Source: an uncultured Bacteroidales bacterium
Lineage (GTDB): Bacteria; Bacteroidota; Bacteroidia; Bacteroidales; UBA932
Direction of reading: 5' to 3'
Length of the DNA: 9,020 bases
Assembly: GCA_946627685.1 (NCBI GenBank)
Contig: CAMOVV010000030.1
Location: 1-9,020, forward strand
This document shows, one piece after another, positions 1 through 5,731 of the stretch. The notes beneath the pieces are model-generated. The model made no database searches. It had not been told where the DNA came from and saw only the letters and a program-made list of their open reading frames with translations. Made by a program: the position numbers and the translations under genes. Each line of letters opens with the position of its first letter. Position 1 is the stretch's first letter.

Positions 1-183
1 GACGCCCACCTTGGCCACCCACAGCAGCATCGTGAGGAGGGTGAGCAGGAACGAGCCTCCGCCGGCGGCGGCTCCGGAAATGAAGCGGCTTGCAACTGAG
101 GCGAGTATAGGCACGGCAGCGAGGGCCAGGGCCGATGAGGCGGCCTTGTTCCAAATGATTTTTCCGGTAACGGTTTCTTTCAT
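1..183 (-). CDS. N-terminal part of a small membrane protein (possibly DUF4199-like), runs off the window
   Basis: The minus strand opens with ATG at 183-181 and stays open for 61 codons to the window edge, so only the N-terminus is present. The product starts with MKETVTGKIIWNKAAS. A hydrophobic stretch follows at about residues 16-30 (ALALAAVPILASVA), then a Gly/Ala-rich linker, then a second hydrophobic stretch at about 44-61 (FLLTLLTMLLWVAKVGV). This looks like an integral membrane protein with at least two membrane segments and no cleavable signal peptide. A short N-terminus with a Trp followed by helical membrane segments resembles Bacteroidota DUF4199 proteins, but I cannot prove the family from 61 residues. 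A good -7 promoter box on the minus strand (203-210) lies 19 nt before the start codon and supports this start. The gene is divergent from thrS. Confidence 0.6.
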   Translation of the reverse strand, partial: MKETVTGKIIWNKAASSALALAAVPILASVASRFISGAAAGGGSFLLTLLTMLLWVAKVGV

Positions 184-193
184 GTCTGTCGGA

Positions 194-229
194 TTTGAAT
201 TACAAAGATAGGAAAAATTATTATCTTTG
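194..229 (+). promoter_or_regulatory. Probable thrS operon promoter
   Basis: TATCTTTG at 222-229 matches the Bacteroidota -7 consensus TAnnTTTG exactly and is followed by GC, as is common in this phylum. The only TTTG upstream is at 194-197, 24 nt away, which is longer than the usual 19-21 nt, so the -33 element is weak or absent. Transcription would start near 234-236, giving a leader of about 80 nt before thrS. The box is an exact inverted copy of the minus-strand box at 203-210. Confidence 0.5.
203..210 (-). promoter_or_regulatory. Bacteroidota -7 box for the minus-strand membrane-protein gene
   Basis: Read on the minus strand, 210-203 is TATCTTTG, a full match to the Bacteroidota -7 consensus TAnnTTTG. 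Transcription would begin near 198 and leave a leader of about 14 nt before ATG 183-181. I see no TTTG/TTG -33 element at 19-21 nt upstream, so the call rests on the -7 box and its placement. Confidence 0.45.
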
Positions 230-232
230 CCC

Positions 233-314
233 CTTGGCTAATAATATGGCTAGCCAAGTTCAAGTACTTGGTTTGTAAATACTGGTTAGTCCAATTGATT
301 TTAGTTTTGTTTTT
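233..314 (+). promoter_or_regulatory. thrS leader with two mutually exclusive hairpins and a 10-codon reading frame
   Basis: This untranslated leader can fold in two ways. Stem A pairs CTTGGCTA (233-240) with TAGCCAAG (251-258), 8 perfect base pairs around a 10-nt loop. Stem B pairs CCAAGT (254-259) with ACTTGG (266-271). They share 254-258, so only one can form at a time. A small open frame, ATG 246-248 to TAA 276-278 (MASQVQVLGL), runs through both stems. The last 20 nt before thrS are very T-rich with no Shine-Dalgarno sequence. Conditional control of thrS is an inference; no covariation data are available. Confidence 0.35.
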
Positions 315-2273
315 ATGATTAAAATTACTTTCCCCGACGGTAGCGTCCGCGAGTATGAGAGCGGGGTTACCGGTTATGAAATTGCAAAAAGCATCTCACC
401 CCGCCTGGCGGCGGAGGTCCTCGCCGTGAGCGTGAAAGAAGAAGGAGACGACACCATCGACTCCGGCACGACAATAGACCTCACCCGTCCTATAACCGAG
501 AACTGCTCGCTGAAGCTTCTCAAATGGGATGACGCCGAGGGCAAGAAGGTGTTCTGGCATTCCTCTTCCCACCTTATGGCCGAGGCCCTCGAGGCCCTGT
601 ATCCCGGCGTGAAGTTCGGCATAGGCCCTGCCGTTGAAAACGGATTCTACTATGACGTGGACCTTGGAGGAGCCACCCTCAGCGACGCCGACCTTCCCGC
701 AGTGGAGAAGAAAATGCTTGAGCTGGCCCGCGAGAAGCAGGATTTCCACAGAATCGACGTTTCCAAGGAAGATGCTCTGAAGTATTTCGGGGAAAAGGGT
801 GACCAATACAAGTGCGAGCTTATTTCAGAGCTCCAGGACGGCACCATCACCTACTATTCCAACGGAGCCTTCACCGACCTCTGCCGCGGCCCTCACCTCA
901 TGAACACCGAGGTCATCAAGGCCGTGAAGCTCACCGCCATAGCCGGAGCCTACTGGAGGGGTGACGAGCACCGCCAGCAGCTCACCAGGGTGTATGGCAT
1001 CACCTTCCCCAAGAAATCCATGCTGGACGAGTATCTGGCCATGGTGGAGGAGGCGAAAAAGCGCGACCACCGCAAGCTCGGGAAGGAAATGGAGATTTAC
1101 ACCTTCTCTTCCAGGGTCGGCATGGGCCTGCCCCTGTGGCTCCCCAAGGGAACCGTCATGAGGCACGAGCTTGAGAACTTCCTCAGGAAGAAACTCATTG
1201 AATACGGCTACGACGAGGTCGTGACCCCCCATATCGGCAGCAAGCAGCTCTATGTGACCTCCGGCCACTGGGCCAAATACGGCAAGGACTCCTTCCAGCC
1301 CATCCGCACCCCCCAGGAAGGGGAGGAATACATGCTCAAGCCCATGAACTGCCCCCATCACTGCGAGATATACGCATCCTCTCCCCGTTCCTACAGGGAC
1401 CTTCCCCTGAGACTCGCGGAGTTCGGCACCGTGTACCGCTATGAGCAGAGCGGAGAGCTCCACGGCCTCACCCGCGTCCGCTGCTTCACCCAGGACGACG
1501 CCCACATGTACGTCCGTCCCGACCAGCTGAAAGACGAGTTCAAGAAGGTCATCGACCTCATCCAATACGTGTTCAAGGTATTCGCTTTCGACAAGTTCAC
1601 CGCCCAGATTTCCCTCAGGGACAAGAAGGACAGGAGCAAGTACATCGGCAGCGACGAGAACTGGGAGAAGGCGGAGCAGGCCATCATCGAGTCCACGGCG
1701 GAGAAGGGGCTCCCCACCGTCGTCAAATACGGCGAGGCGGCCTTCTACGGCCCCAAGCTCGACTTCATGGTGAAGGATGCCCTCGGCCGCGAATGGCAGC
1801 TCGGCACCATCCAGGTGGACTACAACCTTCCCGAAAGGTTCCAGCTCGAGTACACAGACGCCGACGGAGGAAAGAAGAGGCCCATCATGATTCACAGGGC
1901 TCCCTTCGGTTCGATTGAAAGGTTCACCGCCGTGCTCCTCGAGCACACCGGCGGCCACCTTCCGCTGTGGCTTTCCCCCGACCAGGTCAAGGTGTTGCCT
2001 ATCAGCGAAAAATATGCTGATTATGCAAAAAAAGTTTGCGAATCGTTGAAAAATTCCGATATTCGCGCTTCCATAGACGACCGCAATGAGACCCTTGGAA
2101 AGAGGATTCGTGAAATATCCCTCCTCAGGGTGCCTGTAATTGTGATTGTCGGTGAAAAAGAAGAAGCTTCCGGAAGCGTTTCCGTCAGAAGGGACGGGGC
2201 CGACAAGGGAGCCATGACAGTGCAGGAATTCATTGACCGCTTCAAGGCCGCCGTGGCCGCAGAGCTGGCCTGA
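315..2273 (+). CDS. thrS: Threonine--tRNA ligase (ThrRS)
   Basis: Cytoplasmic class II synthetase that charges tRNA-Thr with threonine using ATP; 652 residues, normal for the family. Domains in order: TGS (about 1-62); N2 editing domain with the HxxxH site (H82, H86) and C190/H194 for removal of mis-attached serine; class II catalytic core (about 255-545); C-terminal anticodon-binding domain (about 552-652). The catalytic zinc ligands are visible as C346 (in MNCPHH), H397 (in DDAH) and H527 (in MIHRAPFG). Motif 2 contains [12 protein letters not shown] and motif 3 is GSIERF with R536. A cysteine (C390, RVRCFTQDD) stands where glycine is usual. The ATG at 315 begins the TGS domain directly and follows a T-rich leader without a Shine-Dalgarno sequence. 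It is the first gene of the thrS-infC-rpmI-rplT cluster. The DNA for the start of the anticodon-binding domain is clearly more A+T-rich than the rest. Confidence 0.98.
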   Translation: MIKITFPDGSVREYESGVTGYEIAKSISPRLAAEVLAVSVKEEGDDTIDSGTTIDLTRPITENCSLKLLKWDDAEGKKVFWHSSSHLMAEALEALYPGVKFGIGPAVENGFYYDVDLGGATLSDADLPAVEKKMLELAREKQDFHRIDVSKEDALKYFGEKGDQYKCELISELQDGTITYYSNGAFTDLCRGPHLMNTEVIKAVKLTAIAGAYWRGDEHRQQLTRVYGITFPKKSMLDEYLAMVEEAKKRDHRKLGKEMEIYTFSSRVGMGLPLWLPKGTVMRHELENFLRKKLIEYGYDEVVTPHIGSKQLYVTSGHWAKYGKDSFQPIRTPQEGEEYMLKPMNCPHHCEIYASSPRSYRDLPLRLAEFGTVYRYEQSGELHGLTRVRCFTQDDAHMYVRPDQLKDEFKKVIDLIQYVFKVFAFDKFTAQISLRDKKDRSKYIGSDENWEKAEQAIIESTAEKGLPTVVKYGEAAFYGPKLDFMVKDALGREWQLGTIQVDYNLPERFQLEYTDADGGKKRPIMIHRAPFGSIERFTAVLLEHTGGHLPLWLSPDQVKVLPISEKYADYAKKVCESLKNSDIRASIDDRNETLGKRIREISLLRVPVIVIVGEKEEASGSVSVRRDGADKGAMTVQEFIDRFKAAVAAELA

Positions 2274-2300
2274 TGAAGCATATATATGTTTAACTAATTT

Positions 2301-2306
2301 AGGAGG
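2301..2306 (+). promoter_or_regulatory. Strong Shine-Dalgarno sequence that fixes the infC start
   Basis: AGGAGG at 2301-2306 is a perfect core match to the 16S anti-Shine-Dalgarno. It lies 8 nt before the AUC codon at 2315-2317. It is the strongest such site seen before any gene in the window; most others have none. The spacing is ideal for AUC 2315 and does not suit any later codon in the frame. Confidence 0.75.
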
Positions 2307-2314
2307 ACTGATTT

Positions 2315-2914
2315 ATCGCAACTTCTTACAAACCGCACTTCGGGCCCAGGCCCGGTGCAAGACCGAACGTCTCACGCCAGTTCAACGCTCAGAAAAAGGA
2401 TGAGAACGAACTGAATATCAACGAGGAGATAAAGTCTCCCCAGGTACGTCTTGTCGGCGACAACGTGCCGGAGCAGGGTATCTATCCGCTTTCCGAAGCC
2501 CTGAAGATGGCTGACGACCTTGGTCTGGATTTGGTGGAAATCAGCGCCAAGGCGGATCCCCCCGTCTGCAAGATTCTGGACTACCAGAAGTATCTCTACC
2601 AGCAGAAGAAGAAAGCCAAGGAGATGCGGCAGAACTCCGTGAAAGTGAACATCAAGGAAATCCGGTTCGGTCCCAACACGGACGAGCACGACTTCCAGTT
2701 CAAGCTCAAGCATGCCCAGGGCTTCCTCGAGGAAGGGTCGAAGGTGAAAGCCTCGATTTTCTTCAGGGGCAGGTCCATCCAGTTCGCCGACCAGGGTGAA
2801 AAGCAGCTCCTGCGGTTCGCCGTCGAGCTGGAGAACTACGGAAGGGCCGAGAGCATGCCGAAGCTGGAAGGGAAGAGGATGTCCATGATGCTCGCTCCGC
2901 TTAAAAAGAAATAG
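2315..2914 (+). CDS. infC: Translation initiation factor IF-3, starting at AUC
   Basis: IF-3 binds the 30S subunit, keeps 50S off, and checks start codon and initiator tRNA. I read 199 residues from ATC at 2315. An in-frame TGA at 2309-2311 closes the frame upstream. No ATG, GTG or TTG occurs before GTG 2465, which would cut away the conserved NINEEI motif (residues about 34-39) and part of the N domain. Domains: a basic, Pro/Arg-rich extension (1-33); N domain (about 34-105, with [20 protein letters not shown] and [20 protein letters not shown]); a Lys-rich linker helix; C domain (about 115-199, with [19 protein letters not shown] and FFRGRSIQF). It sits 41 nt after thrS and 48 nt before rpmI. 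A start codon that IF-3 itself discriminates against is the known basis of infC autoregulation in E. coli (AUU); the same logic is inferred here. Confidence 0.95.
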   Translation: MATSYKPHFGPRPGARPNVSRQFNAQKKDENELNINEEIKSPQVRLVGDNVPEQGIYPLSEALKMADDLGLDLVEISAKADPPVCKILDYQKYLYQQKKKAKEMRQNSVKVNIKEIRFGPNTDEHDFQFKLKHAQGFLEEGSKVKASIFFRGRSIQFADQGEKQLLRFAVELENYGRAESMPKLEGKRMSMMLAPLKKK

Positions 2915-2962
2915 TCCGCGCGGCGGAAACTATAAGTATAACAATTTTAAAACATCAAAACG

Positions 2963-3157
2963 ATGGCAAAACTCAAGACCAACTCCGGTGCCAAAAAGCG
3001 TTTCACGCTTACCGGAACGGGAAAAATCAAGAGGAAGCACGCTTACCACAGCCACATCCTCACCAAGAAGACCAAGAAGCAGAAGAGAAATCTCGACCAT
3101 TTCGCCATTCTTGCGAAGACGGATGTCGCGAAGGTAAAAGAACTTCTTGTCCTCTAA
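2963..3157 (+). CDS. rpmI: 50S ribosomal protein bL35
   Basis: Small basic protein of the large ribosomal subunit, 64 residues, the usual length. The N-terminus [14 protein letters not shown] and the central [20 protein letters not shown] followed by KKTKKQKRN are family signatures. The ATG at 2963 follows an A-rich stretch without a Shine-Dalgarno sequence, as expected in Bacteroidota. It lies between infC and rplT in the widely conserved infC-rpmI-rplT order, so it is almost certainly co-transcribed with them. In E. coli this pair is repressed by bL20; here the only sizeable structure lies after rpmI, not before it. Confidence 0.97.
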   Translation: MAKLKTNSGAKKRFTLTGTGKIKRKHAYHSHILTKKTKKQKRNLDHFAILAKTDVAKVKELLVL

Positions 3158-3173
3158 TCATTTAAGTTTAACT

Positions 3174-3218
3174 TGAAGAGCAGTCGGGAAGAGTCGCCTC
3201 CGGCGGCCACTGCCTTCA
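3174..3218 (+). promoter_or_regulatory. Long interrupted hairpin between rpmI and rplT
   Basis: The RNA of this gap can fold into one extended stem. TGAAG (3174-3178) pairs with CTTCA (3214-3218); after a bulged A, GCAGT (3180-3184) pairs with ACTGC (3209-3213). Then comes an asymmetric internal loop (8 nt CGGGAAGA on the left, one C on the right), and GTCGCC (3193-3198) pairs with GGCGGC (3202-3207), including one G-U, around a TCC loop. No U-run follows; the next 19 nt are A-rich and run into the rplT ATG, so it is not an intrinsic terminator. A role in translational control by bL20, or as an RNA processing/stability element, is inferred. Confidence 0.5.
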
Positions 3219-3237
3219 TAAAAAAAGAAAAAGAAAA

Positions 3238-3582
3238 ATGCCTAGATCAGTCAATTCAGTTGCCTCAAGGGCACGCCGCAAGAAGATTCTCAGCAGAACC
3301 CGCGGTAATTTCCTTGCCAGGAGAAATGTCTGGACAGTAGCCAAGAACACCTACGAGAAAGGTCTCACCTACGCCTATCGCGACCGCAGGAACAAGAAGC
3401 GCGCTTTCCGCGCCCTCTGGATCCAGAGAATCAATGCAGCCGCCCGTCAGTACGGTATGTCCTATTCCCAGTTCATGGGCAAGCTCGCGAAGCAGAACGT
3501 CGCCCTGAACCGCAAGGTTCTCGCCGACCTCGCCATGAACAATCCCCAGGCTTTCGAAGCTATCGTCAACTCCGTAAAATAG
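3238..3582 (+). CDS. rplT: 50S ribosomal protein bL20
   Basis: Early-binding 23S rRNA protein needed for large-subunit assembly; 114 residues, the normal size. It opens with [18 protein letters not shown] and carries the conserved block [20 protein letters not shown], then [10 protein letters not shown] and NRKVLADLA. The long, very basic N-terminal helix inserts into rRNA, and in model bacteria the C-terminal globular part binds its own mRNA for autoregulation. The segment [11 protein letters not shown] (about 20-30) departs from the more usual KGYFGARKN form. The start follows a purine-only A-rich tract with no true Shine-Dalgarno. It ends only 6 nt before lepB with no terminator between, so the two are very likely on one transcript. 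Confidence 0.98.
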   Translation: MPRSVNSVASRARRKKILSRTRGNFLARRNVWTVAKNTYEKGLTYAYRDRRNKKRAFRALWIQRINAAARQYGMSYSQFMGKLAKQNVALNRKVLADLAMNNPQAFEAIVNSVK

Positions 3583-3588
3583 TCCGCA

Positions 3589-4932
3589 GTGAGCCTCAGG
3601 GAGATCATCCGTAACAAGTGGGTAAGAATGGCCTTCTGGGCTGTTCTGTACACGCTTTGGGTGATCTGGCTCGGCAACTGGTGGTGGATTCTCGGCCTGG
3701 TCGTCATCTTCGACGCGTTCATTACGAAGAAGGTGCGCTGGGCGTTCTGGAAAAAGCGCTACGAGGAAGGGGAGAAGCATGACGCGTGGAACGACTGGCT
3801 CGACGCCGTCATTTTCGCCGTCATCGTCGTCACCTTCGTCAACATCTTCTTCTTCCAGGCTTTCAAGATTCCCTCTTCCTCCATGGAGAGCACCCTCTAC
3901 ACGGGAGACCATCTTTTCGTCAGCAAGCTTGCCTACGGTCCGAGGATACCCCAGACTCCGCTCACCATACCTTTCACCCATAACGTCATCTTCGGGAAGG
4001 AGTCCTACTCCACCCTCATAGAGAACGATTACCGGAGGCTCAAGGGCTTCCGCAGCGTAAGAAGGGGTGACTGCGTGGTGTTCAACTTCCCCCACGGGGA
4101 CACCGTCCTCAGGAGGGCGCCGGCGGATGACTACTACTACCTCGAAAGAACCGTCGGTAAGGAGTATGCCGTGAAGAATTTCGGTCCCGTCGTGGCAAGA
4201 CCGGCCGACAAGGCCGACCACTATGTGAAAAGGTGCGTCGCCATACCTGGAGACACCCTCGAGGTGCGTGAAGGCCAGGTGTTTATCAACTCGGAGAAAC
4301 AGGAGGTATGGCCCGGAGTGCAGTACAGCTACTGCGTGAAGACCAACGGGCAGAGAATCAACCCGAAGAACCTCCAGAAACTTGGAGTGAACACCGGGGA
4401 GCTTTTCTTCGATCCCGACCTTCCGGGCTATCCGGCGATGTCGCTCACGGCTTCCATGCTCGAGAAATTGAAGGATTTCTCCGGCGTTGTGGAAGCGACC
4501 CGCAACATCGACGACTATCCGCCTGATTATCCGGATTCCTTCCTCGCCATTTTCCCCTTTACCGAGGATTTCAAGTGGACGAGGGATTCTTTCGGACCCT
4601 TGTGGATACCGAAGAAAGGAGCTACCGTCGCCCTCACGCTGGAGAACCTTCCCCTCTACAGGAGAATCATTTCCGTGTATGAAGGAGGCGACCTCAGGGT
4701 TGAAGGAGGAGAAATTTTCATCAACGGCGAGCCGGCCCGGGAATACACTTTCAAACAGGACTATTACTTCATGATGGGGGACAACAGGCACAATTCCCTG
4801 GACTCAAGGTACTGGGGTTTTGTTCCTGAGGACCATATCGTCGGAAGGCCGTCGATTGTCTGGCTTTCCACCGATGCGTCCCGCAGGTTCCCCTCGAATA
4901 TCAGGTGGCGCAGGTTTTTAAAGCTTGTCTGA
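3589..4932 (+). CDS. lepB: Signal peptidase I, large Bacteroidota form
   Basis: Inner-membrane serine protease (S26 family, Ser/Lys dyad) that removes signal peptides from exported proteins. It is 447 residues, well above the 200-320 common elsewhere but usual for Bacteroidota. The N-terminus has hydrophobic stretches at about 14-28 and 30-45, a charged loop (KKVRWAFWKKRYEEGEKHD), and a membrane segment at about 72-90. The active site follows: Ser98 in IPSSSMESTL, with the general-base Lys214 in YVKRCVAIPGD. About 170 residues separate the Lys box from the C-terminal box MMGDNRHNSLDSRYWGFV (395-412). GTG at 3589 is preferred because the conserved RNKWVR run lies before the first ATG (3628). 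Genes of this type more often lie near dapB in this phylum; here it follows rplT by 6 nt. Confidence 0.95.
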   Translation: MSLREIIRNKWVRMAFWAVLYTLWVIWLGNWWWILGLVVIFDAFITKKVRWAFWKKRYEEGEKHDAWNDWLDAVIFAVIVVTFVNIFFFQAFKIPSSSMESTLYTGDHLFVSKLAYGPRIPQTPLTIPFTHNVIFGKESYSTLIENDYRRLKGFRSVRRGDCVVFNFPHGDTVLRRAPADDYYYLERTVGKEYAVKNFGPVVARPADKADHYVKRCVAIPGDTLEVREGQVFINSEKQEVWPGVQYSYCVKTNGQRINPKNLQKLGVNTGELFFDPDLPGYPAMSLTASMLEKLKDFSGVVEATRNIDDYPPDYPDSFLAIFPFTEDFKWTRDSFGPLWIPKKGATVALTLENLPLYRRIISVYEGGDLRVEGGEIFINGEPAREYTFKQDYYFMMGDNRHNSLDSRYWGFVPEDHIVGRPSIVWLSTDASRRFPSNIRWRRFLKLV

Positions 4933-4960
4933 GATTTCAGGAAGATTAGGGATTGATTTT

Positions 4961-4992
4961 TTTGGTATTAAGAAAAATTTATCCGAAATTTG
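4961..4992 (+). promoter_or_regulatory. Promoter of the rpmB-rpmG-DUF4295 operon
   Basis: In the 103-nt gap after lepB, TTTG (4961-4964) is followed after 20 nt by GAAATTTG (4985-4992). This fits the Bacteroidota pattern of a -33 TTTG and a -7 TAnnTTTG, with one mismatch (G for T) in the -7 box and correct spacing. Transcription would start near 4997-4999, giving an A/T-rich leader of about 40 nt before rpmB. The rest of the gap holds no recognisable terminator for lepB. Confidence 0.55.
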
Positions 4993-5035
4993 CACCCCAA
5001 TTGTTTATAGAATAATAATAAAAGACATTTATATC

Positions 5036-5278
5036 ATGGCAAAGGTTTGTCAAATTACCGGAAGGAAAAGAATGAAAGGCAACAACGTTGCCCATTCCAA
5101 ACTGCGCACGAAGAGGGACTTCGCCATCAACCTCAAGACCAAGAAGTTCTGGTCCGAGGCGGAGCAGCGTTTCGTGACGCTTAAAGTGTCCTGCAAAGGC
5201 ATGAAGACCATCAAGAAGAACGGTCTCGACGCAGCCGTCAAGAAGGCTCAGGAAAAAGGATTTGTCGGTCTTGTTTAA
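5036..5278 (+). CDS. rpmB: 50S ribosomal protein bL28
   Basis: Large-subunit protein, 80 residues, normal length. MAKVCQITGRKRMKGNNVAHSK is close to the E. coli-type N-terminus (RVCQVTGKRPVTGNN), and the body has FAINLKTKKFW and LKVSCKGMKTIKKNGLDAAV. Only single cysteines are present, with no CxxC pairs, so this is the zinc-independent form. The frame stays open upstream to 4925, but ATG 5036 is the start because the family begins MAxVCxxTG there; upstream sequence lies in the promoter and A/T-rich leader. It is the first gene of rpmB-rpmG-DUF4295, with rpmG 11 nt downstream. Confidence 0.97.
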   Translation: MAKVCQITGRKRMKGNNVAHSKLRTKRDFAINLKTKKFWSEAEQRFVTLKVSCKGMKTIKKNGLDAAVKKAQEKGFVGLV

Positions 5279-5289
5279 TCAGTTGAATT

Positions 5290-5478
5290 ATGGCAAAGAA
5301 AGCTAAAGGAAACAGGGTGCAGGTCATCCTCGAGTGCACCGAGCAGAAGGCGAGCGGCGTTCCCGGAATGTCCAGGTACATCACCACCAAGAACAAGAAG
5401 AACACGACCGAGCGTCTGGAACTCAAGAAGTACAACCCTTACCTGCACAAGGTGACGGTTCATCGTGAAATCAAATAG
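5290..5478 (+). CDS. rpmG: 50S ribosomal protein bL33, zinc-free form
   Basis: Small large-subunit protein near the E site, 62 residues. [19 protein letters not shown], the following [23 protein letters not shown] and the C-terminal [11 protein letters not shown] are family hallmarks. Only one cysteine (C16) is left, where zinc-binding paralogues have four in two CxxC pairs, so this copy should not need zinc. It follows rpmB by 11 nt and precedes the DUF4295 gene by 17 nt, the standard Bacteroidota arrangement. No Shine-Dalgarno sequence lies before the ATG. Confidence 0.97.
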   Translation: MAKKAKGNRVQVILECTEQKASGVPGMSRYITTKNKKNTTERLELKKYNPYLHKVTVHREIK

Positions 5479-5481
5479 TTT

Positions 5482-5487
5482 AGGAGA
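5482..5487 (+). promoter_or_regulatory. Shine-Dalgarno-like site before the DUF4295/bL38-type gene
   Basis: AGGAGA at 5482-5487 lies 8 nt before ATG 5496. It is the second-best Shine-Dalgarno match in the window after that of infC. It begins only 3 nt after the rpmG stop codon, so it may mainly support re-initiation within the operon. Confidence 0.5.
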
Positions 5488-5495
5488 GTAATACC

Positions 5496-5657
5496 ATGGC
5501 AAAAAAAGCAGTTGCTACATTTGCGGCCAAGGCCGGTGCCAAGACTATGGTCAGGTGCATCAAGATGGACAGGTCTCCCAAGACTGGAGCTTACGTTTTT
5601 ACGGAGCAGCTCGTCGAGGAGCCTAAGGTCAAGGATTTCTTCGACGGCAAGAAATAA
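5496..5657 (+). CDS. DUF4295 small basic protein, probable ribosomal protein bL38
   Basis: A 53-residue basic protein starting MAKKAVATFAAKAGAKTMV, with the conserved core IKMDRSPKTGAYVFTEQ and the C-terminus VKDFFDGKK. This matches the DUF4295 family, found in Bacteroidota directly after rpmG. From memory, the cryo-EM structure of the Flavobacterium johnsoniae ribosome revealed a new large-subunit protein named bL38. I believe it belongs to this family, but I am only moderately sure of that link. The position behind bL28 and bL33, the size and the charge all support a ribosomal role. A Shine-Dalgarno-like AGGAGA precedes the ATG. The gene is the last of its transcript: a strong terminator begins about 20 nt after its TAA. 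Confidence 0.9.
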   Translation: MAKKAVATFAAKAGAKTMVRCIKMDRSPKTGAYVFTEQLVEEPKVKDFFDGKK

Positions 5658-5676
5658 TTGCCCTCAAGCGATATGG

Positions 5677-5714
5677 AAGCCTGCGTGGGAATTCAATCCC
5701 ACGCAGGTTTTTTT
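5677..5714 (+). terminator. Intrinsic terminator of the rpmB-rpmG-DUF4295 operon
   Basis: CCTGCGTGGGA (5680-5690) pairs perfectly with TCCCACGCAGG (5697-5707), an 11-bp stem around the 6-nt loop ATTCAA. Seven T residues follow (5708-5714). A G-T wobble and two A-T pairs (5677-5679 with 5708-5710) can extend it. This is the only convincing factor-independent terminator in the window. Confidence 0.93.
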
Positions 5715-5731
5715 ATGTCTGCGTTTTTACA

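Noticed and set aside
272..278. TTTGTAA in the thrS leader equals the 7-nt anticodon loop expected for tRNA-Thr(UGU), suggesting an E. coli-like operator mimic
   Set aside because: The five bases on each side (CTTGG and ATACT) do not pair into an anticodon stem, and a 7-mer of this kind is expected by chance in A/T-rich DNA.
825..1958. A 377-codon minus-strand frame opposite thrS
   Set aside because: Same cause: codon bias of thrS leaves the antisense frame open. No motif and no promoter of its own.
2465..2914. infC starting at GTG 2465
   Set aside because: It would remove the conserved NINEEI motif and the first part of the N domain. The upstream frame is open to AUC 2315, which has an ideal AGGAGG.
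2915..2927. Small G+C hairpin right after the infC stop codon (TCCGC/GCGGA, 3-nt loop)
   Set aside because: Only 5 bp, with no T-run after it, inside a conserved operon; not a credible terminator.
3265..4791. A 508-codon open frame on the minus strand opposite rplT and lepB
   Set aside because: It is the mirror of two clearly real genes. The predicted protein is rich in Val, Glu, Gly and His with no recognisable domain, as expected from the complement of G/C-ending codons.
4925..5035. An in-frame upstream extension of rpmB reaching into the end of lepB
   Set aside because: bL28 begins at MAKVCQITG (ATG 5036). The extension lies across the promoter and A/T-rich leader and has no conserved sequence.
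4933..5035. Search for a lepB terminator or small gene in the 103-nt gap
   Set aside because: No stem with a T-run and no plausible small reading frame. The only signal is the promoter pair at 4961-4964 and 4985-4992.
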